Shown here piece after piece: positions 8,528 through 17,592 of a stretch of 64,000 bases of DNA. The DNA is from JALZKA01 sp963701205. Lineage in GTDB: Bacteria > Actinomycetota > Thermoleophilia > Solirubrobacterales > 70-9. The DNA lies in assembly GCA_963701205.1 (NCBI GenBank), contig OY969575.1, positions 558,001 to 622,000 on the forward strand. Reading direction: 5' to 3'. The notes under the pieces were generated by a model. That model saw only the letters and a list, made by a program, of their open reading frames with translations. It searched no databases and was not told the DNA's origin. The position numbers were made by a program, and so were the translations under genes. Positions within the stretch are counted from its first letter, which is position 1, and the number at the start of each line of letters is the position of its first letter.

Positions 8528-9721
8528 ATGCCGGCCCGCGCCGCCTTGACGCTCTTTCACGTCCGCGGAATCCGCGTCGGCGTTGACTACTCCTGGTTCT
8601 TCGTCCTCTTCCTGGTGATCCTCTGGCTGTCGGGCTACTACGAGGAGGTCCTGGGCACTACGGCGTCGAGTTCGACTCCATACGTACTCGCGGCCGTCAG
8701 CGCCTTTGCCTTCTTCGCGTCAATCCTGTTGCACGAACTCGGCCATGCCCTGGTTGCGATGCGCTACGGAATTGCGATCACGGAGATCACGCTTTGGCTT
8801 TTCGGCGGCGTTGCCCAGATGGCCCGCGACACGGATTCCGCCCGGGCCGAGTTTCGAATCGCTACGGCTGGCCCCGCGGTTACGTTGCTGATTGCGATCG
8901 TCTGCGCTGTGGTCGGAATTGGCCTGGCCGGCTCCGAGCAGGGATTCATCGACGCGATGGTCGTCTCCGAGGACGCTGACATCTCCGGGCCACTTGCGGT
9001 CCTCGCCTGGCTGGCCTCAATCAACATGCTCGTACTTGTCTTCAACCTGATTCCGGCCTTCCCGCTCGACGGCGGCCGGATTGCCAGGGCAATCGCGTGG
9101 AAGCTGACCGGCGATCGCAACCGCGCAACCAGCTTTGCCGCGAACCTGGGCCAGGTTTTCTCCTACATGTTTGTCGCCATCGGCATCCTGCTGCTTCTGC
9201 AGGGCGCCGTGGTCAGCGGCATTTGGCTCGCCCTGATCGGCTTTCTGCTCGGCTCCTCGGCTCGCAGTACGGCGGCGCGCTCCGCAGTCAGTAGCCGCTT
9301 GGGCGGGGTCACGATCGCCGACGTGATGGACGACGAGCCCGTCGCCATCGCCGGCGATACAACGGTTGAGCGTGCGCTGGATGAGTATTTCCTGCGCTAT
9401 CAATGGCCATGGTTTCCGGTTGTGGACTCCGGCCGGCGGTTTGTCGGCCTGCTGATCCGCGAGTCCGCGGACGCCGTCCCGGAGGAGGCCCGCGCCACCC
9501 AAACGGTGGCCGATACGTTCGAGCCCGACTCGACCCAGGGCGTATCGGTTCGCGACGACGCTGGCCTTGAGACGTTGCTGGGCAACACCGCGCTGGCCCG
9601 ACTCGGGGCGCTCGCCGCGGTTGACGAGGGCGGCATCCTGCGGGGGGTCATCACCCGGGATCAGGTGGCACGCGCCCTGCGAGACGCATTGGATGCGCCC
9701 CCGACGGGGGAAGCCGTTTAG
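8528..9721 (+). CDS. Site-2-type membrane metalloprotease (M50) with CBS domains
   Basis: 397-residue intramembrane zinc protease. The catalytic HELGH motif is at 69-73 in the second hydrophobic segment, and the second zinc ligand motif NLIPAFPLDGG is at 173-183. About six membrane segments precede residue 245. Residues 262-390 form two CBS repeats facing the cytosol (TIADVMDDEPVAI, then LETLLGNTALARLGALAAVDEGGILRGVITRDQV), which usually sense adenine nucleotides. Site-2 proteases of this M50B/CBS type are common in actinobacteria. The substrate is unknown; no anti-sigma factor is encoded nearby. Confidence 0.93.
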   Translation: MPARAALTLFHVRGIRVGVDYSWFFVLFLVILWLSGYYEEVLGTTASSSTPYVLAAVSAFAFFASILLHELGHALVAMRYGIAITEITLWLFGGVAQMARDTDSARAEFRIATAGPAVTLLIAIVCAVVGIGLAGSEQGFIDAMVVSEDADISGPLAVLAWLASINMLVLVFNLIPAFPLDGGRIARAIAWKLTGDRNRATSFAANLGQVFSYMFVAIGILLLLQGAVVSGIWLALIGFLLGSSARSTAARSAVSSRLGGVTIADVMDDEPVAIAGDTTVERALDEYFLRYQWPWFPVVDSGRRFVGLLIRESADAVPEEARATQTVADTFEPDSTQGVSVRDDAGLETLLGNTALARLGALAAVDEGGILRGVITRDQVARALRDALDAPPTGEAV

Positions 9722-9802
9722 GATCGCCCGGTTGTCTACGCGAGCCAGAGGGCGGCGCGAGAAGCTGGTGTTGTTGGACGTGATTGGGAGAAGGTCAGGA
9801 CG

Positions 9803-10543
9803 GTGAGCGCACCGGCGACGATGCCCGCTGCTCGCGGCCGGGCACCAACACGCGGGGCGTGGATCCGAGAGGTCTGGCGCTCGTCGGTTGGCAAGAAGGT
9901 GATTGTCGCGATCACCGGGACCGTCCTCGTGCTGTACGTGATCGCGCACATGCTCGGCAACCTCAAGGCGTTCCAGGGCATCGGTGCGAACGGCGCGCCG
10001 ATCGACACCTACGCGGAGTGGATTCGCACAGTCGGTGAGCCGGTGATCCCGCACGAAGGAGTGCTGTGGATCGCGCGCGCGATCCTCTTGGCCTGCCTGG
10101 TCATTCACATGGTTGGCGTGATCCAGCTTGCGAAGCGCAACGCCGCCGCCCGGCCGGCAGGCTACCCCGCCCCGCGCATCGCCCGCTCGTTTGCCTCCCG
10201 GACGATGCTGGTTGGCGGCCTCTTTTTGTTCGCGTTCATCGTCTTCCACATCCTGCACTTCACGACCGGCACGATCGACCCGGGGGCGTTCGCCGAAGGC
10301 GCGGTCTATCGCAACCTCGACGAGGCGTTTTCGAGCCCGTTCTTCGTGGCGATCTACATCGCAGCGCCAATTACGCTAGGCCTGCACCTGCGCCATGCCA
10401 TTTGGAGCGCGATTCAAACCGGCGGTTTTGACAAGCCGAACCGAAACCCGACGATCCGCAGGGGGGCGAACTTCATCGCCCTCGCCGTTACGGTGGGGTT
10501 CGCAGCGGTCCCGATCGCATTCTGGACGGAATTGATCGGATGA
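9803..10543 (+). CDS. sdhC: Succinate dehydrogenase cytochrome b subunit
   Basis: Membrane anchor of succinate:quinone oxidoreductase, 246 aa with five hydrophobic segments, as in the single-polypeptide type B anchor that binds two hemes. Candidate heme ligands within segments are His49, His84, His102, His149/152 and His195/198. The GTG start is preceded by GGTCAGGA. The stop overlaps an ATG (ATGA, 10540-10543) that opens the first of two mini-ORFs leading into sdhA. It is the first gene of sdhCAB. Confidence 0.92.
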   Translation: MSAPATMPAARGRAPTRGAWIREVWRSSVGKKVIVAITGTVLVLYVIAHMLGNLKAFQGIGANGAPIDTYAEWIRTVGEPVIPHEGVLWIARAILLACLVIHMVGVIQLAKRNAAARPAGYPAPRIARSFASRTMLVGGLFLFAFIVFHILHFTTGTIDPGAFAEGAVYRNLDEAFSSPFFVAIYIAAPITLGLHLRHAIWSAIQTGGFDKPNRNPTIRRGANFIALAVTVGFAAVPIAFWTELIG

Positions 10544-10663
10544 GCGACGCAAGGCGCGAAACCAACTTGACCCCCGGGAGGGCCTCCCCCGGATGAGCGA
10601 CGCAAGGCGCGAAACCAACATTTCCCCCCGGGAGGGCATGGTCCGGATGAGCGAGGCTCGATC
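10537..10663 (+). repeat. Tandem repeat, about 2.3 units of 53-54 bp, between sdhC and sdhA
   Basis: A 30-bp block starting CGGATGAGCGACGCAAGGCG is present at 10537-10566 and again, identical, at 10590-10619. A third, shortened copy (CGGATGAGCGA then diverging) begins at 10644. Between the blocks lies CCCCCGGGAGGGC, so units two and three each carry GGGAGGG ten bases before ATGAGCGA. The repeat therefore duplicates a ribosome-binding site plus start codon. Confidence 0.9.
10540..10596 (+). CDS. Coupled mini-ORF 1 in sdhC-sdhA junction (18 aa)
   Basis: ATG overlaps the sdhC stop as ATGA. It encodes MSDARRETNLTPGRASPG and ends in a TGA that overlaps the ATG of mini-ORF 2, again as ATGA. It may be a real coupled leader peptide or only a bridge carrying ribosomes towards sdhA; no function is claimed. 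Confidence 0.4.
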   Translation: MSDARRETNLTPGRASPG

Positions 10664-10667
10664 ATGA
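10593..10667 (+). CDS. Coupled mini-ORF 2 in sdhC-sdhA junction (24 aa)
   Basis: The first nine codons are identical to mini-ORF 1 (MSDARRETN); it then diverges (ISPREG...) and ends MSEARS. GGGAGGG lies 10 nt upstream of its ATG. Its TGA overlaps the sdhA ATG (ATGA, 10664-10667). The chain of three ATGA junctions is unlikely to be accidental, but translation is not demonstrated. Confidence 0.4.
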   Translation: MSDARRETNISPREGMVRMSEARS

Positions 10668-12574
10668 ACTTGGACGCGCGAATTCCGGCTGGGCCGATCG
10701 CCGACAAGTGGCACAACTGGCTCGATGATCACCGGCTTGTTGGGCCGCGCCAGCGCGGCGACCACACGGTAATCGTCGTCGGCACCGGGCTGGCCGGAGC
10801 CTCGGCGGCGGCCACGCTTGCCGGCCAGGGCTACCGGGTGGAGGCCTTCTGCTTCCAGGATTCGGCCCGACGCGCCCACTCGATCGCGGCCCAGGGCGGG
10901 ATCAACGCGACCAAGGACTACGCAAATGAGGGCGATTCGGTCAGACGCCTGTTCGTTGACACGATGAAGGGCGGCGACTTCCGGGCTCGTGAGGCGAACG
11001 TTTGGCGCCTGGCCGAAACTTCGACCAACATCATCGATCAGGCGGTAGCCCAGGGGGTTCCCTTCAACCGCGAGTACGGCGGCATGCTCGCCACCCGCTC
11101 GTTCGGTGGCGTGCTCGTGGAGCGCACCTTCTACTGCCGCGGGCAGACCGGCCAGCAACTGCTGCTCGGCGCCTACTCTGCCCTGCAGCGCCAGGTCGCG
11201 GAGGGCAACGCCCGCGTCCACAATCGGCACGAGCTGCTTGACGTCGTCCTTGTGGGAGGGCAGGCGCGCGGCATCATCGCCCGCAACCTCGTCACGGGTG
11301 AGATCGAGCGCCACTCCGCTGACGCGGTAGTTCTGGCCACAGGTGGCTATTGCAACGTCTACTTCCTGTCCACGAACGCGATGGGTTGCAACGTGACGGC
11401 CGCCTGGCGGGCGCACCGGCGCGGCGCGGCATTTGCCAATCCCTGCTTTACCCAGATCCACCCCACCTCAATTCCGCAATCGGGCGAGTACCAATCAAAG
11501 CTGACGCTGATGAGCGAGTCGCTTCGCAATGACGGTCGGGTTTGGGTCCCGCGCAAGCAGGACGAGACCCGCGACGCGGGCCAGATCCCGGAAGGTGAGC
11601 GCTATTACTACCTGGAGGAGCGCTACCCCCGGTTTGGCAACCTCGTCCCGCGCGATGTTGCGTCCCGGGCCGCAAAGATCGTTTGCGACGACGGGCTCGG
11701 GGTCGGAGCAACTGGGCGTGCCGTGTATCTCGACTTCCGCGACGCGATCGCCGAGCGCGGCGAGCACGTAATCGAGGAGCGCTACGGAAACCTGTTCGAG
11801 ATGTATGAGCGGATAACGGGCGAGAGCCCGTGGAAGACGCCGATGAAAATCTACCCGGCGCCGCACTACTCAATGGGCGGGTTGTGGGTCGATTACGAGT
11901 TGCAGACCACGATCCCCGGCCTGTTTGCGATCGGTGAATCGAACTTCTCCGATCACGGCGCCAACCGGCTTGGAGCGAGCGCGATGATGCAGTGCCTGGC
12001 CGATGGCTACTTCATCGCCCCGCACACGGTGACGAACTTCGTCAGCGGGATCTCCGACCAGGTCGGCACCGACGACCCCGCCTTCGACGACGCGGAGCGC
12101 GACGTGCGCGAGCGCGTGGACCGGCTCCTCAACGTCGGCGGCACCACTCCGCAGACCGTCTTTCACCGTGAGCTCGGCGAGGTGATGCTGGACCGCTGCG
12201 GGATCACCCGCGACGCCGAAGGGCTGCGGGGCGCCCTGGACCGCGTGCGCGAAATCCGCGAGGCATTCTGGTCGGACCTGAAGATTGAGCCGGGCGCCGA
12301 TGGCATCAACCAGACTCTTGAGAACGCGAGCCGGATCTCAGACTTCCTCGAATTGGCGGAGCTGATGTGCCGTGACGCCCTGGTCCGGGAGGAGTCGTGC
12401 GGCTGTCACTTGCGTGAGGAGCACCAGACCGACGAAGGTGAAGCGCTTCGCGACGACAAGGGATTCGCCAACGTCCAGGTGTGGGGCTGGAAGGGCGAGG
12501 GTGTCGAGCCCGAGTTTGCGACGGAGGACCTGCGCTTCAATGACGTCGAGCCTGTGACAAGGTCGTACAAGTAG
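10664..12574 (+). CDS. sdhA: Succinate dehydrogenase flavoprotein subunit (type B complex)
   Basis: Catalytic FAD subunit oxidising succinate to fumarate, 636 aa. The dinucleotide loop VVGTGLAGASAA is at 38-49. His72 in AHSIAAQGGIN is the expected covalent FAD attachment residue. Further signatures are NPCFTQIHPTSIP and PHYSMGGLWVDYELQTTIPGLFAIGE, with HGANRLGASAM near the C-terminal half. Length and motifs fit the non-proteobacterial SdhA paired with a single cytochrome b anchor. The ATG overlaps the stop of a mini-ORF; sdhB follows 3 nt after the stop. Confidence 0.95.
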   Translation: MNLDARIPAGPIADKWHNWLDDHRLVGPRQRGDHTVIVVGTGLAGASAAATLAGQGYRVEAFCFQDSARRAHSIAAQGGINATKDYANEGDSVRRLFVDTMKGGDFRAREANVWRLAETSTNIIDQAVAQGVPFNREYGGMLATRSFGGVLVERTFYCRGQTGQQLLLGAYSALQRQVAEGNARVHNRHELLDVVLVGGQARGIIARNLVTGEIERHSADAVVLATGGYCNVYFLSTNAMGCNVTAAWRAHRRGAAFANPCFTQIHPTSIPQSGEYQSKLTLMSESLRNDGRVWVPRKQDETRDAGQIPEGERYYYLEERYPRFGNLVPRDVASRAAKIVCDDGLGVGATGRAVYLDFRDAIAERGEHVIEERYGNLFEMYERITGESPWKTPMKIYPAPHYSMGGLWVDYELQTTIPGLFAIGESNFSDHGANRLGASAMMQCLADGYFIAPHTVTNFVSGISDQVGTDDPAFDDAERDVRERVDRLLNVGGTTPQTVFHRELGEVMLDRCGITRDAEGLRGALDRVREIREAFWSDLKIEPGADGINQTLENASRISDFLELAELMCRDALVREESCGCHLREEHQTDEGEALRDDKGFANVQVWGWKGEGVEPEFATEDLRFNDVEPVTRSYK

Positions 12575-12577
12575 ACG

Positions 12578-13348
12578 ATGCTGATCAAGCTCGACATCTG
12601 GCGGCAACCCACCGGCGACGCGGAGGGCGTATTCGAGCGACACGAGGTCGAGATCGACGGCGACGCGTCGTTTCTGGAGATGCTCGACGTCCTCAACGAC
12701 CGGCTGATCTCCGAGGGCAAGCGCGCGATCGCATTCGATCACGACTGCCGCGAGGGGATCTGCGGATCGTGCTCGCTGCTGATCGGCGGCACTCCACACG
12801 GCCCGCGCCAGGTCACCAGCTGCCAGATCTATATGCGCGATTTCGAAGACGGCGCCGAGCTGACCGTGGAGCCGTTCCGGTCAACGGCCTTCCCCGTTCT
12901 GCGCGACCTGATCGTTGACCGCTCGGCGCTCGACCGCGTTGTCGAGGCCGGCGGCTACATCTCCGTCAACGCCGGGCCGAAGCCGGAGCCAAACTCGATG
13001 CCCATCCACCCGGAGACGCAGGAGGCGGCGATGGACGCAGCCATCTGCATCGGTTGCGGCGCCTGCGTAGCCGCCTGCCCGAACGGCTCCGGGATGCTGT
13101 TCACCGGCGCCAAGGTCACCCACTTGAACCTGCTGCCCCAGGGCGAACCCGAACAGCACCACCGGGCGCGAGCGATGGTCCGCCAGCACGACGACGAGGG
13201 GTTCGGCGCCTGCACAAACACTGGCGAGTGCCAGCAGGTCTGCCCCCAGAACATCTCGATCAAGGTGATCGGCGAACTCAACCGCGAATACCGCTCGGCG
13301 ATGATCCACAAACTGCGTGAGCGCGGCGGCCCCCTCGAGGCCCAATAG
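12578..13348 (+). CDS. sdhB: Succinate dehydrogenase iron-sulfur subunit
   Basis: Electron-transfer subunit carrying electrons from FAD to quinone, 256 aa. The [2Fe-2S] ligands are Cys57, 62, 65 and 82 (DCREGICGSC). The C-terminal ferredoxin domain has Cys157, 160, 163 and 167 (CIGCGACVAACP) and Cys212, 218 and 222 (CTNTGECQQVCP), giving the [4Fe-4S] and [3Fe-4S] clusters. It is the last gene of sdhCAB. Confidence 0.95.
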   Translation: MLIKLDIWRQPTGDAEGVFERHEVEIDGDASFLEMLDVLNDRLISEGKRAIAFDHDCREGICGSCSLLIGGTPHGPRQVTSCQIYMRDFEDGAELTVEPFRSTAFPVLRDLIVDRSALDRVVEAGGYISVNAGPKPEPNSMPIHPETQEAAMDAAICIGCGACVAACPNGSGMLFTGAKVTHLNLLPQGEPEQHHRARAMVRQHDDEGFGACTNTGECQQVCPQNISIKVIGELNREYRSAMIHKLRERGGPLEAQ

Positions 13349-13461
13349 CCCGCGGCGTGCGCCGGGCGGGGGATTCGCGGACCCGGACACGTGGTGGGCA
13401 GCGCGGTGGCGGGCCACGTCGTAGAGTTACGGAGCCCCGTCGTCGAGCTTCAGGAGCGTCC

Positions 13462-15015
13462 ATGTCTGAGACCCAAACCGTCGCCGAACCCGCCCACAAC
13501 GGGGACGCTTCTGACGGCACCCTGGCCGTCACGAACCCCGCGACCGGCGCCGAAGTCGCTCGCGTTGCTCAGCAGAGCGAGAACGAGGTACGCGAGGCGG
13601 TGGCAGCGGCCCGTGCGGCACAGCCGGCTTGGGCGGCCCTCGGATTTGACGGTCGCGCCAAGGTCCTGAAGCGCGCACAGAAGTGGACCGTCGAGAACAC
13701 CGACCGGATCGCTGAGACGATCGTCTCCGAGACCGGCAAGACCTACGAGGACGCGCTGCTGGCGGAGGTGGCCTACGCCTCTGCGGGCTTCGGTTTTTGG
13801 GCCAAGCATGCGGCGAAGTACCTTGCCGACGAGAAGATTCGTACGTCGAATCGGTTCGTGCTCGGCCGCAAGTTGCGAGTCCGCTACGCGCCAGCCGGTG
13901 TAATCGGGGTTATCGGTCCGTGGAACTACCCGCTGACCAACTCTTTCGGCGACTGCATCCCGGCGCTCGCCGCTGGCAACTCGGTCGTTCTGAAGCCCGC
14001 CAGCCTTACCCCCTTGACCTCGCAGTTGATGCTCGAGGGCCTACTGGAGTCCGGTCTGCCCGAGGACGTCTACCGCGTGGTGGTCGGCGCCGGCAGCAAG
14101 ATCGGCAACGCCCTGATCGACGCGGTTGACGGAATCATGTTCACCGGCTCAACCGATATCGGCAAGAAAGTCATGGAGCGCGCCTCGCAAACACTCACGC
14201 CCGTCAGCCTGGAGCTCGGCGGCAAGGATCCAATGATCGTCCTGCGCGACGCCGAGTTGGATCGGGCCGCCAACGCCGCCACCTTCTACTCGATGCAAAA
14301 TGGCGGCCAGACCTGCATCTCGGTCGAGCGGGTCTATGTCGAGGAACCGGTCTATGACGAGTTCGTCGCCAAGTTGGCGGAGCGGATCGGTGAGCTTCGG
14401 CAGGGAGTGCCCGGCGATCCGGCCACCGTGGAGGTCGGGGCGATCACATCGCCTGAACAGGGCGAGATCGTGGCAGCGCATGTCAACGATGCCCGGGCCA
14501 AGGGCGCCCGGATACTTGTGGGCGGCAAGAAGGGCGACGGTCCCGGCGACTTCTACGAGCCCACGCTGATCGCCGACGCCGACCACTCAATGCTCTGCAT
14601 GACCGAAGAGACGTTTGGGCCGACGCTGCCCGTAATGAAAGTGAAGAGCGCCGACGAAGCTGTTCGGCTCGCCAACGACTCGCCCTACGGGCTGCAGTCG
14701 TCGGTCTGGACGAAGAGCTCCTCGCGTGGGCGAGAGCTCGCCACCCAACTCGAGTCCGGCGTCTGCTGCGTCAACGACGCCTGCATCAACTACGTCGCAC
14801 TCGAGTTGCCGATGGGCGGCTGGAAAGAATCGGGGATGGGCACCCGCCACGGCGCCGACGGCATTCGCAAGTACACACGCAAGCAGACGTTGCTCACTAC
14901 CCCCGCCGCGCTCTCAATGAAGAAGGAGCTTCACTTCTTCCCGTACTCGGAGCGCAAGACCGGCTTCATCAAGCGGGCGATCGGCCTGCTCTACGGGCGC
15001 GGCAAGCGCGACTGA
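13462..15015 (+). CDS. NAD(P)-dependent aldehyde dehydrogenase (succinate-semialdehyde dehydrogenase-like)
   Basis: 517-residue ALDH-superfamily enzyme. Cofactor segment GVIGPWNYPL (148-157), glycine motif FTGSTDIG, general base Glu251 in ELGGK and nucleophile Cys285 in GGQTC are all present. The overall pattern is close to actinobacterial GabD2-type succinate-semialdehyde dehydrogenases, which would feed succinate to the neighbouring sdhCAB; substrate assignment is inference. The ATG with AGGAG 8 nt upstream is chosen over an in-frame start 105 nt earlier that gives an arginine-rich, non-family N-terminus. Confidence 0.9.
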   Translation: MSETQTVAEPAHNGDASDGTLAVTNPATGAEVARVAQQSENEVREAVAAARAAQPAWAALGFDGRAKVLKRAQKWTVENTDRIAETIVSETGKTYEDALLAEVAYASAGFGFWAKHAAKYLADEKIRTSNRFVLGRKLRVRYAPAGVIGVIGPWNYPLTNSFGDCIPALAAGNSVVLKPASLTPLTSQLMLEGLLESGLPEDVYRVVVGAGSKIGNALIDAVDGIMFTGSTDIGKKVMERASQTLTPVSLELGGKDPMIVLRDAELDRAANAATFYSMQNGGQTCISVERVYVEEPVYDEFVAKLAERIGELRQGVPGDPATVEVGAITSPEQGEIVAAHVNDARAKGARILVGGKKGDGPGDFYEPTLIADADHSMLCMTEETFGPTLPVMKVKSADEAVRLANDSPYGLQSSVWTKSSSRGRELATQLESGVCCVNDACINYVALELPMGGWKESGMGTRHGADGIRKYTRKQTLLTTPAALSMKKELHFFPYSERKTGFIKRAIGLLYGRGKRD

Positions 15016-15124
15016 AACCTCGCCTCTGAGGCTTTGATGAATGAGGGCACTGCCCGGAAGCTCGTATTCGCCGACCCGGGGCAGCTGAGACGATTAGGAA
15101 ACCGTCGCCTCGCCGCTTAGCTAA

Positions 15125-15473
15125 TCAGGGCGAGGGGTCCAACGAGTCCCAATACGTTGGGCGATGCAACAACTCAAGCTTGATTCCGTCCGGGTCGTAG
15201 AAGTACACGGCGTAATAACCGGGGGTATATGCGTACTCCGATGGAACGTCAATGCACAGGTGATGGATGCCGACCGCGGAGCGGTCGTAGGGGACACCAT
15301 GCGCCCCGGAGCGTTTCTCGCGAAGACCGACCGCGGCAACCCCTGGATCGCCGACTGAGAGGTAGTGGATGGTCTCGCCGCGCTCACCGTCCACCTCGCG
15401 AAATCCTGACCAGCCGAGCGGTTCGAGCAGCCCGCCCTAGAAAGGCAGGCTTCGCGCGATCGAGCTGACAACG
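15125..15473 (-). pseudogene. Broken glyoxalase/VOC-family gene
   Basis: Reading the minus strand in one frame gives LSHVDLVVSSIARSLPF, an in-frame TAG (15439-15437) where VOC proteins carry Tyr (LPFY), then GGLLEPLGWSGFREV and a full VOC C-terminal half ending with YYAVYFYDPDGIKLELLHRP. Frame is kept on both sides of the stop. No ATG, GTG or TTG start is visible in frame at the 5' end. This is a nonsense-inactivated gene unless the TAG is a sequencing error. From GTG at 15394 an 89-residue fragment could still be made, but it would lack half the fold. Confidence 0.75.
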
Positions 15474-15510
15474 AGATCGACATGACTGAGCTTTGAGGGT
15501 GGCCTAGCGG

Positions 15511-15768
15511 TCAACGGTGAGGGCAGCCCGGCCAGCAACAGGGCCGGCGCTTTCCTTCGAGGAGCTCCTCACGGACCCGTTCGATGTGCTTGCTCCTCGT
15601 CTCCGGCTTCTTCACCGAGATAACCCAGCAGATCCACTCATTTCGCGCTAGCGGCGTGAGGTCGTTCCATGCGTCGCATACCTCTGGCGCGGAGAGGGCC
15701 TGTCGAAGGTCTGCCGGCACCCGGTGTACGACCCCGGTGGCGATCACTGTTGTGGTTTTCGTGGGCAT
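15511..15768 (-). CDS. YdeI/OmdA-like C-terminal domain protein
   Basis: 85-residue cytosolic protein consisting only of the helical domain found at the C-terminus of YdeI-type proteins: VPADLRQALSAPEVCDAWNDLTPLARNEW then ISVKKPETRSKHIERVREELLEGKRRPCCWPGCPH. The E-x-KRRPCC-W ending is typical. Full-length relatives also have an N-terminal DUF1905-like domain, absent here. E. coli YdeI has been linked to envelope stress and bacteriocin protection; no role is inferred for this short form. ATG 15768 is preferred over an upstream GTG. Confidence 0.75.
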   Translation of the reverse strand: MPTKTTTVIATGVVHRVPADLRQALSAPEVCDAWNDLTPLARNEWICWVISVKKPETRSKHIERVREELLEGKRRPCCWPGCPHR

Positions 15769-15847
15769 ATCGACTGACTCCGAGATTAGCCCCTGGCCCA
15801 AGAGGCCCGGAGTCGAATCGGTCGTCCAATAAAGTGCGCGACCGCAG

Positions 15848-17536
15848 ATGCCGCGCCACGATGTCTTAGTCATTGGAGCCGGGCTCGCTGGTCAGCGGGC
15901 TGCCCTCGCCGCCGCCCAGATGGGCGTCAGCGTCGGGATCATCTCCAAGGTCCACCCCGTGCGCTCGCACTCGAACGCCGCGCAGGGTGGAATCAACGCC
16001 GCGCTCAACCCCGACGACTCGTGGGAGTCCCACGCGTTCGACACGATCAAGGGATCGGACTACCTGGGCGACCAGGACGCGATCGAGATCATGTGTCGCG
16101 AGGCACCCGAGGAGATCATCCACCTCGAACACCTGGGCGTCCCGTTTCACCGCAACGACGAGGGACTGCTCGGCACGCGGGCCTTTGGTGGTGCATCCCA
16201 GGCGCGCACCTACTACGTCGCCGACATCACCGGCCAGGCGATCATGCACGTCCTCTACGAACAGCTGATGAAGCACTCCGACTCCGTCGATCGCTACGAG
16301 GAGTACTTCACGACGGCGCTGGCGATCGACGATGGGGGCAACTGCGTCGGCGCGGTCACGCGCAATGTCCGCGACGGGCAGATGGAGCTGTTCGAGGCCA
16401 AGAACGTGATCCTCGCCACCGGCGGCAATGGGCAGATCTGGAAGCCGACCACGAATGCCTTGATCTGCACCGCCGACGGAATTGCCATGGCCTACAGGGT
16501 CGGCGCCCCGCTGATGGACATGGAGATGATCCAGTACCACCCGACGTGCCTGGCGGGCAAGGGGTTTCTGATCACCGAAGGCGCCCGCGGCGAGGGCGCC
16601 CACCTGCTGAACGCGAAGGGCGAGCGCTTCATGGAGCGCTACGCGCCAAACAAGATGGAGCTTGCGTCCCGCGACGTCGTCTCCCGCGCGGAGCAGACCG
16701 AGATCAACGAGGGCCGCGGCTTCCCCGACGGGACCGTCGCCCTGGATGTCACGGTCGTGCCAAAGAAGCGCGTTCACGAGGCCCTGCGCGAGATCGTGCT
16801 CGTCGGCCGCGACTTTGCGGGCGTGGACATCACCAAGGAACCGATCCACATCAAGCCCGGCAACCACTACACGATGGGCGGGATCAAGACCGACGTCCAC
16901 GGCGCAACCAGCGTTCCCGGCCTCTATGCCGCCGGCGAATGCGCCTGCGTCTCGGTACACGGCGGCAACCGTCTGGGAGCGAACTCCCTGCTGGACACCC
17001 TGATCTTCGGCCGACGTGCAGGCGAGCACGCCGCCAACCGCGCCAAGCAAACTGCCCACACGACGCCGGCCAACGCGGTACTCGCCGATGAGGAGCGCCA
17101 GATCGCCGACATCATCGGCCGCGAGCGGGGCTCCGGTCGCCGGGTATCCGAGATCAAGCTGGAGCTAGGCCGCACGATGGACAAACACGTCGCCGTGTTC
17201 CGCGACAAGGAGGGCATCACGCGGGCGCTTGAGATCGTTCGCCGCCTGAAGGAGGAGGCCGAGTCGGCATACATCGACGACGGCGGCACCGTCTTCAACC
17301 AGGACGTCCTCGGCGCCATCGAGCTCAAGTTCATGCTTGAGTCGGCCGAGTGCAGCTGCCTTGGCGCCCTGCACCGCGAGGAGAGCCGCGGCGCCCAGTT
17401 CCGTACGGACTTCCCGGAGCGCAACGACGACGAGTGGCTGAAGCACATCGATTTGACCTTGAACGGCGACGAGCCCGAGATCTCATACTCCGACGTAACG
17501 ATCACCGATTGGCAGCCAGAGGAGCGGACGTACTAG
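15848..17536 (+). CDS. sdhA: Second succinate dehydrogenase/fumarate reductase flavoprotein
   Basis: 562-residue FAD subunit of the E. coli SdhA/FrdA type, clearly different from the 636-residue SdhA at 10.7 kb. FAD loop VIGAGLAGQRAA (8-19); RSHSNAAQGGINAA (39-52) contains the His41 expected to hold FAD. Further segments are QYHPTCLAGKGFLITEGARGEG, HIKPGNHYTMGGIKTDV and GECACVSVHGGNRLGANSLLD. It lies in an operon with an iron-sulfur subunit and a CCG-domain subunit. No hydrophobic cytochrome b gene is present, so it is probably part of a type E-like or thiol/quinone-linked complex (inference). Direction (succinate oxidation or fumarate reduction) is unknown. Confidence 0.92.
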   Translation: MPRHDVLVIGAGLAGQRAALAAAQMGVSVGIISKVHPVRSHSNAAQGGINAALNPDDSWESHAFDTIKGSDYLGDQDAIEIMCREAPEEIIHLEHLGVPFHRNDEGLLGTRAFGGASQARTYYVADITGQAIMHVLYEQLMKHSDSVDRYEEYFTTALAIDDGGNCVGAVTRNVRDGQMELFEAKNVILATGGNGQIWKPTTNALICTADGIAMAYRVGAPLMDMEMIQYHPTCLAGKGFLITEGARGEGAHLLNAKGERFMERYAPNKMELASRDVVSRAEQTEINEGRGFPDGTVALDVTVVPKKRVHEALREIVLVGRDFAGVDITKEPIHIKPGNHYTMGGIKTDVHGATSVPGLYAAGECACVSVHGGNRLGANSLLDTLIFGRRAGEHAANRAKQTAHTTPANAVLADEERQIADIIGRERGSGRRVSEIKLELGRTMDKHVAVFRDKEGITRALEIVRRLKEEAESAYIDDGGTVFNQDVLGAIELKFMLESAECSCLGALHREESRGAQFRTDFPERNDDEWLKHIDLTLNGDEPEISYSDVTITDWQPEERTY

Positions 17537-17592
17537 ATGCCGGCTTTGCTCGAAAGCAGCATGAGCGGACACCGAAGGAGAGAGGGTTAGCA

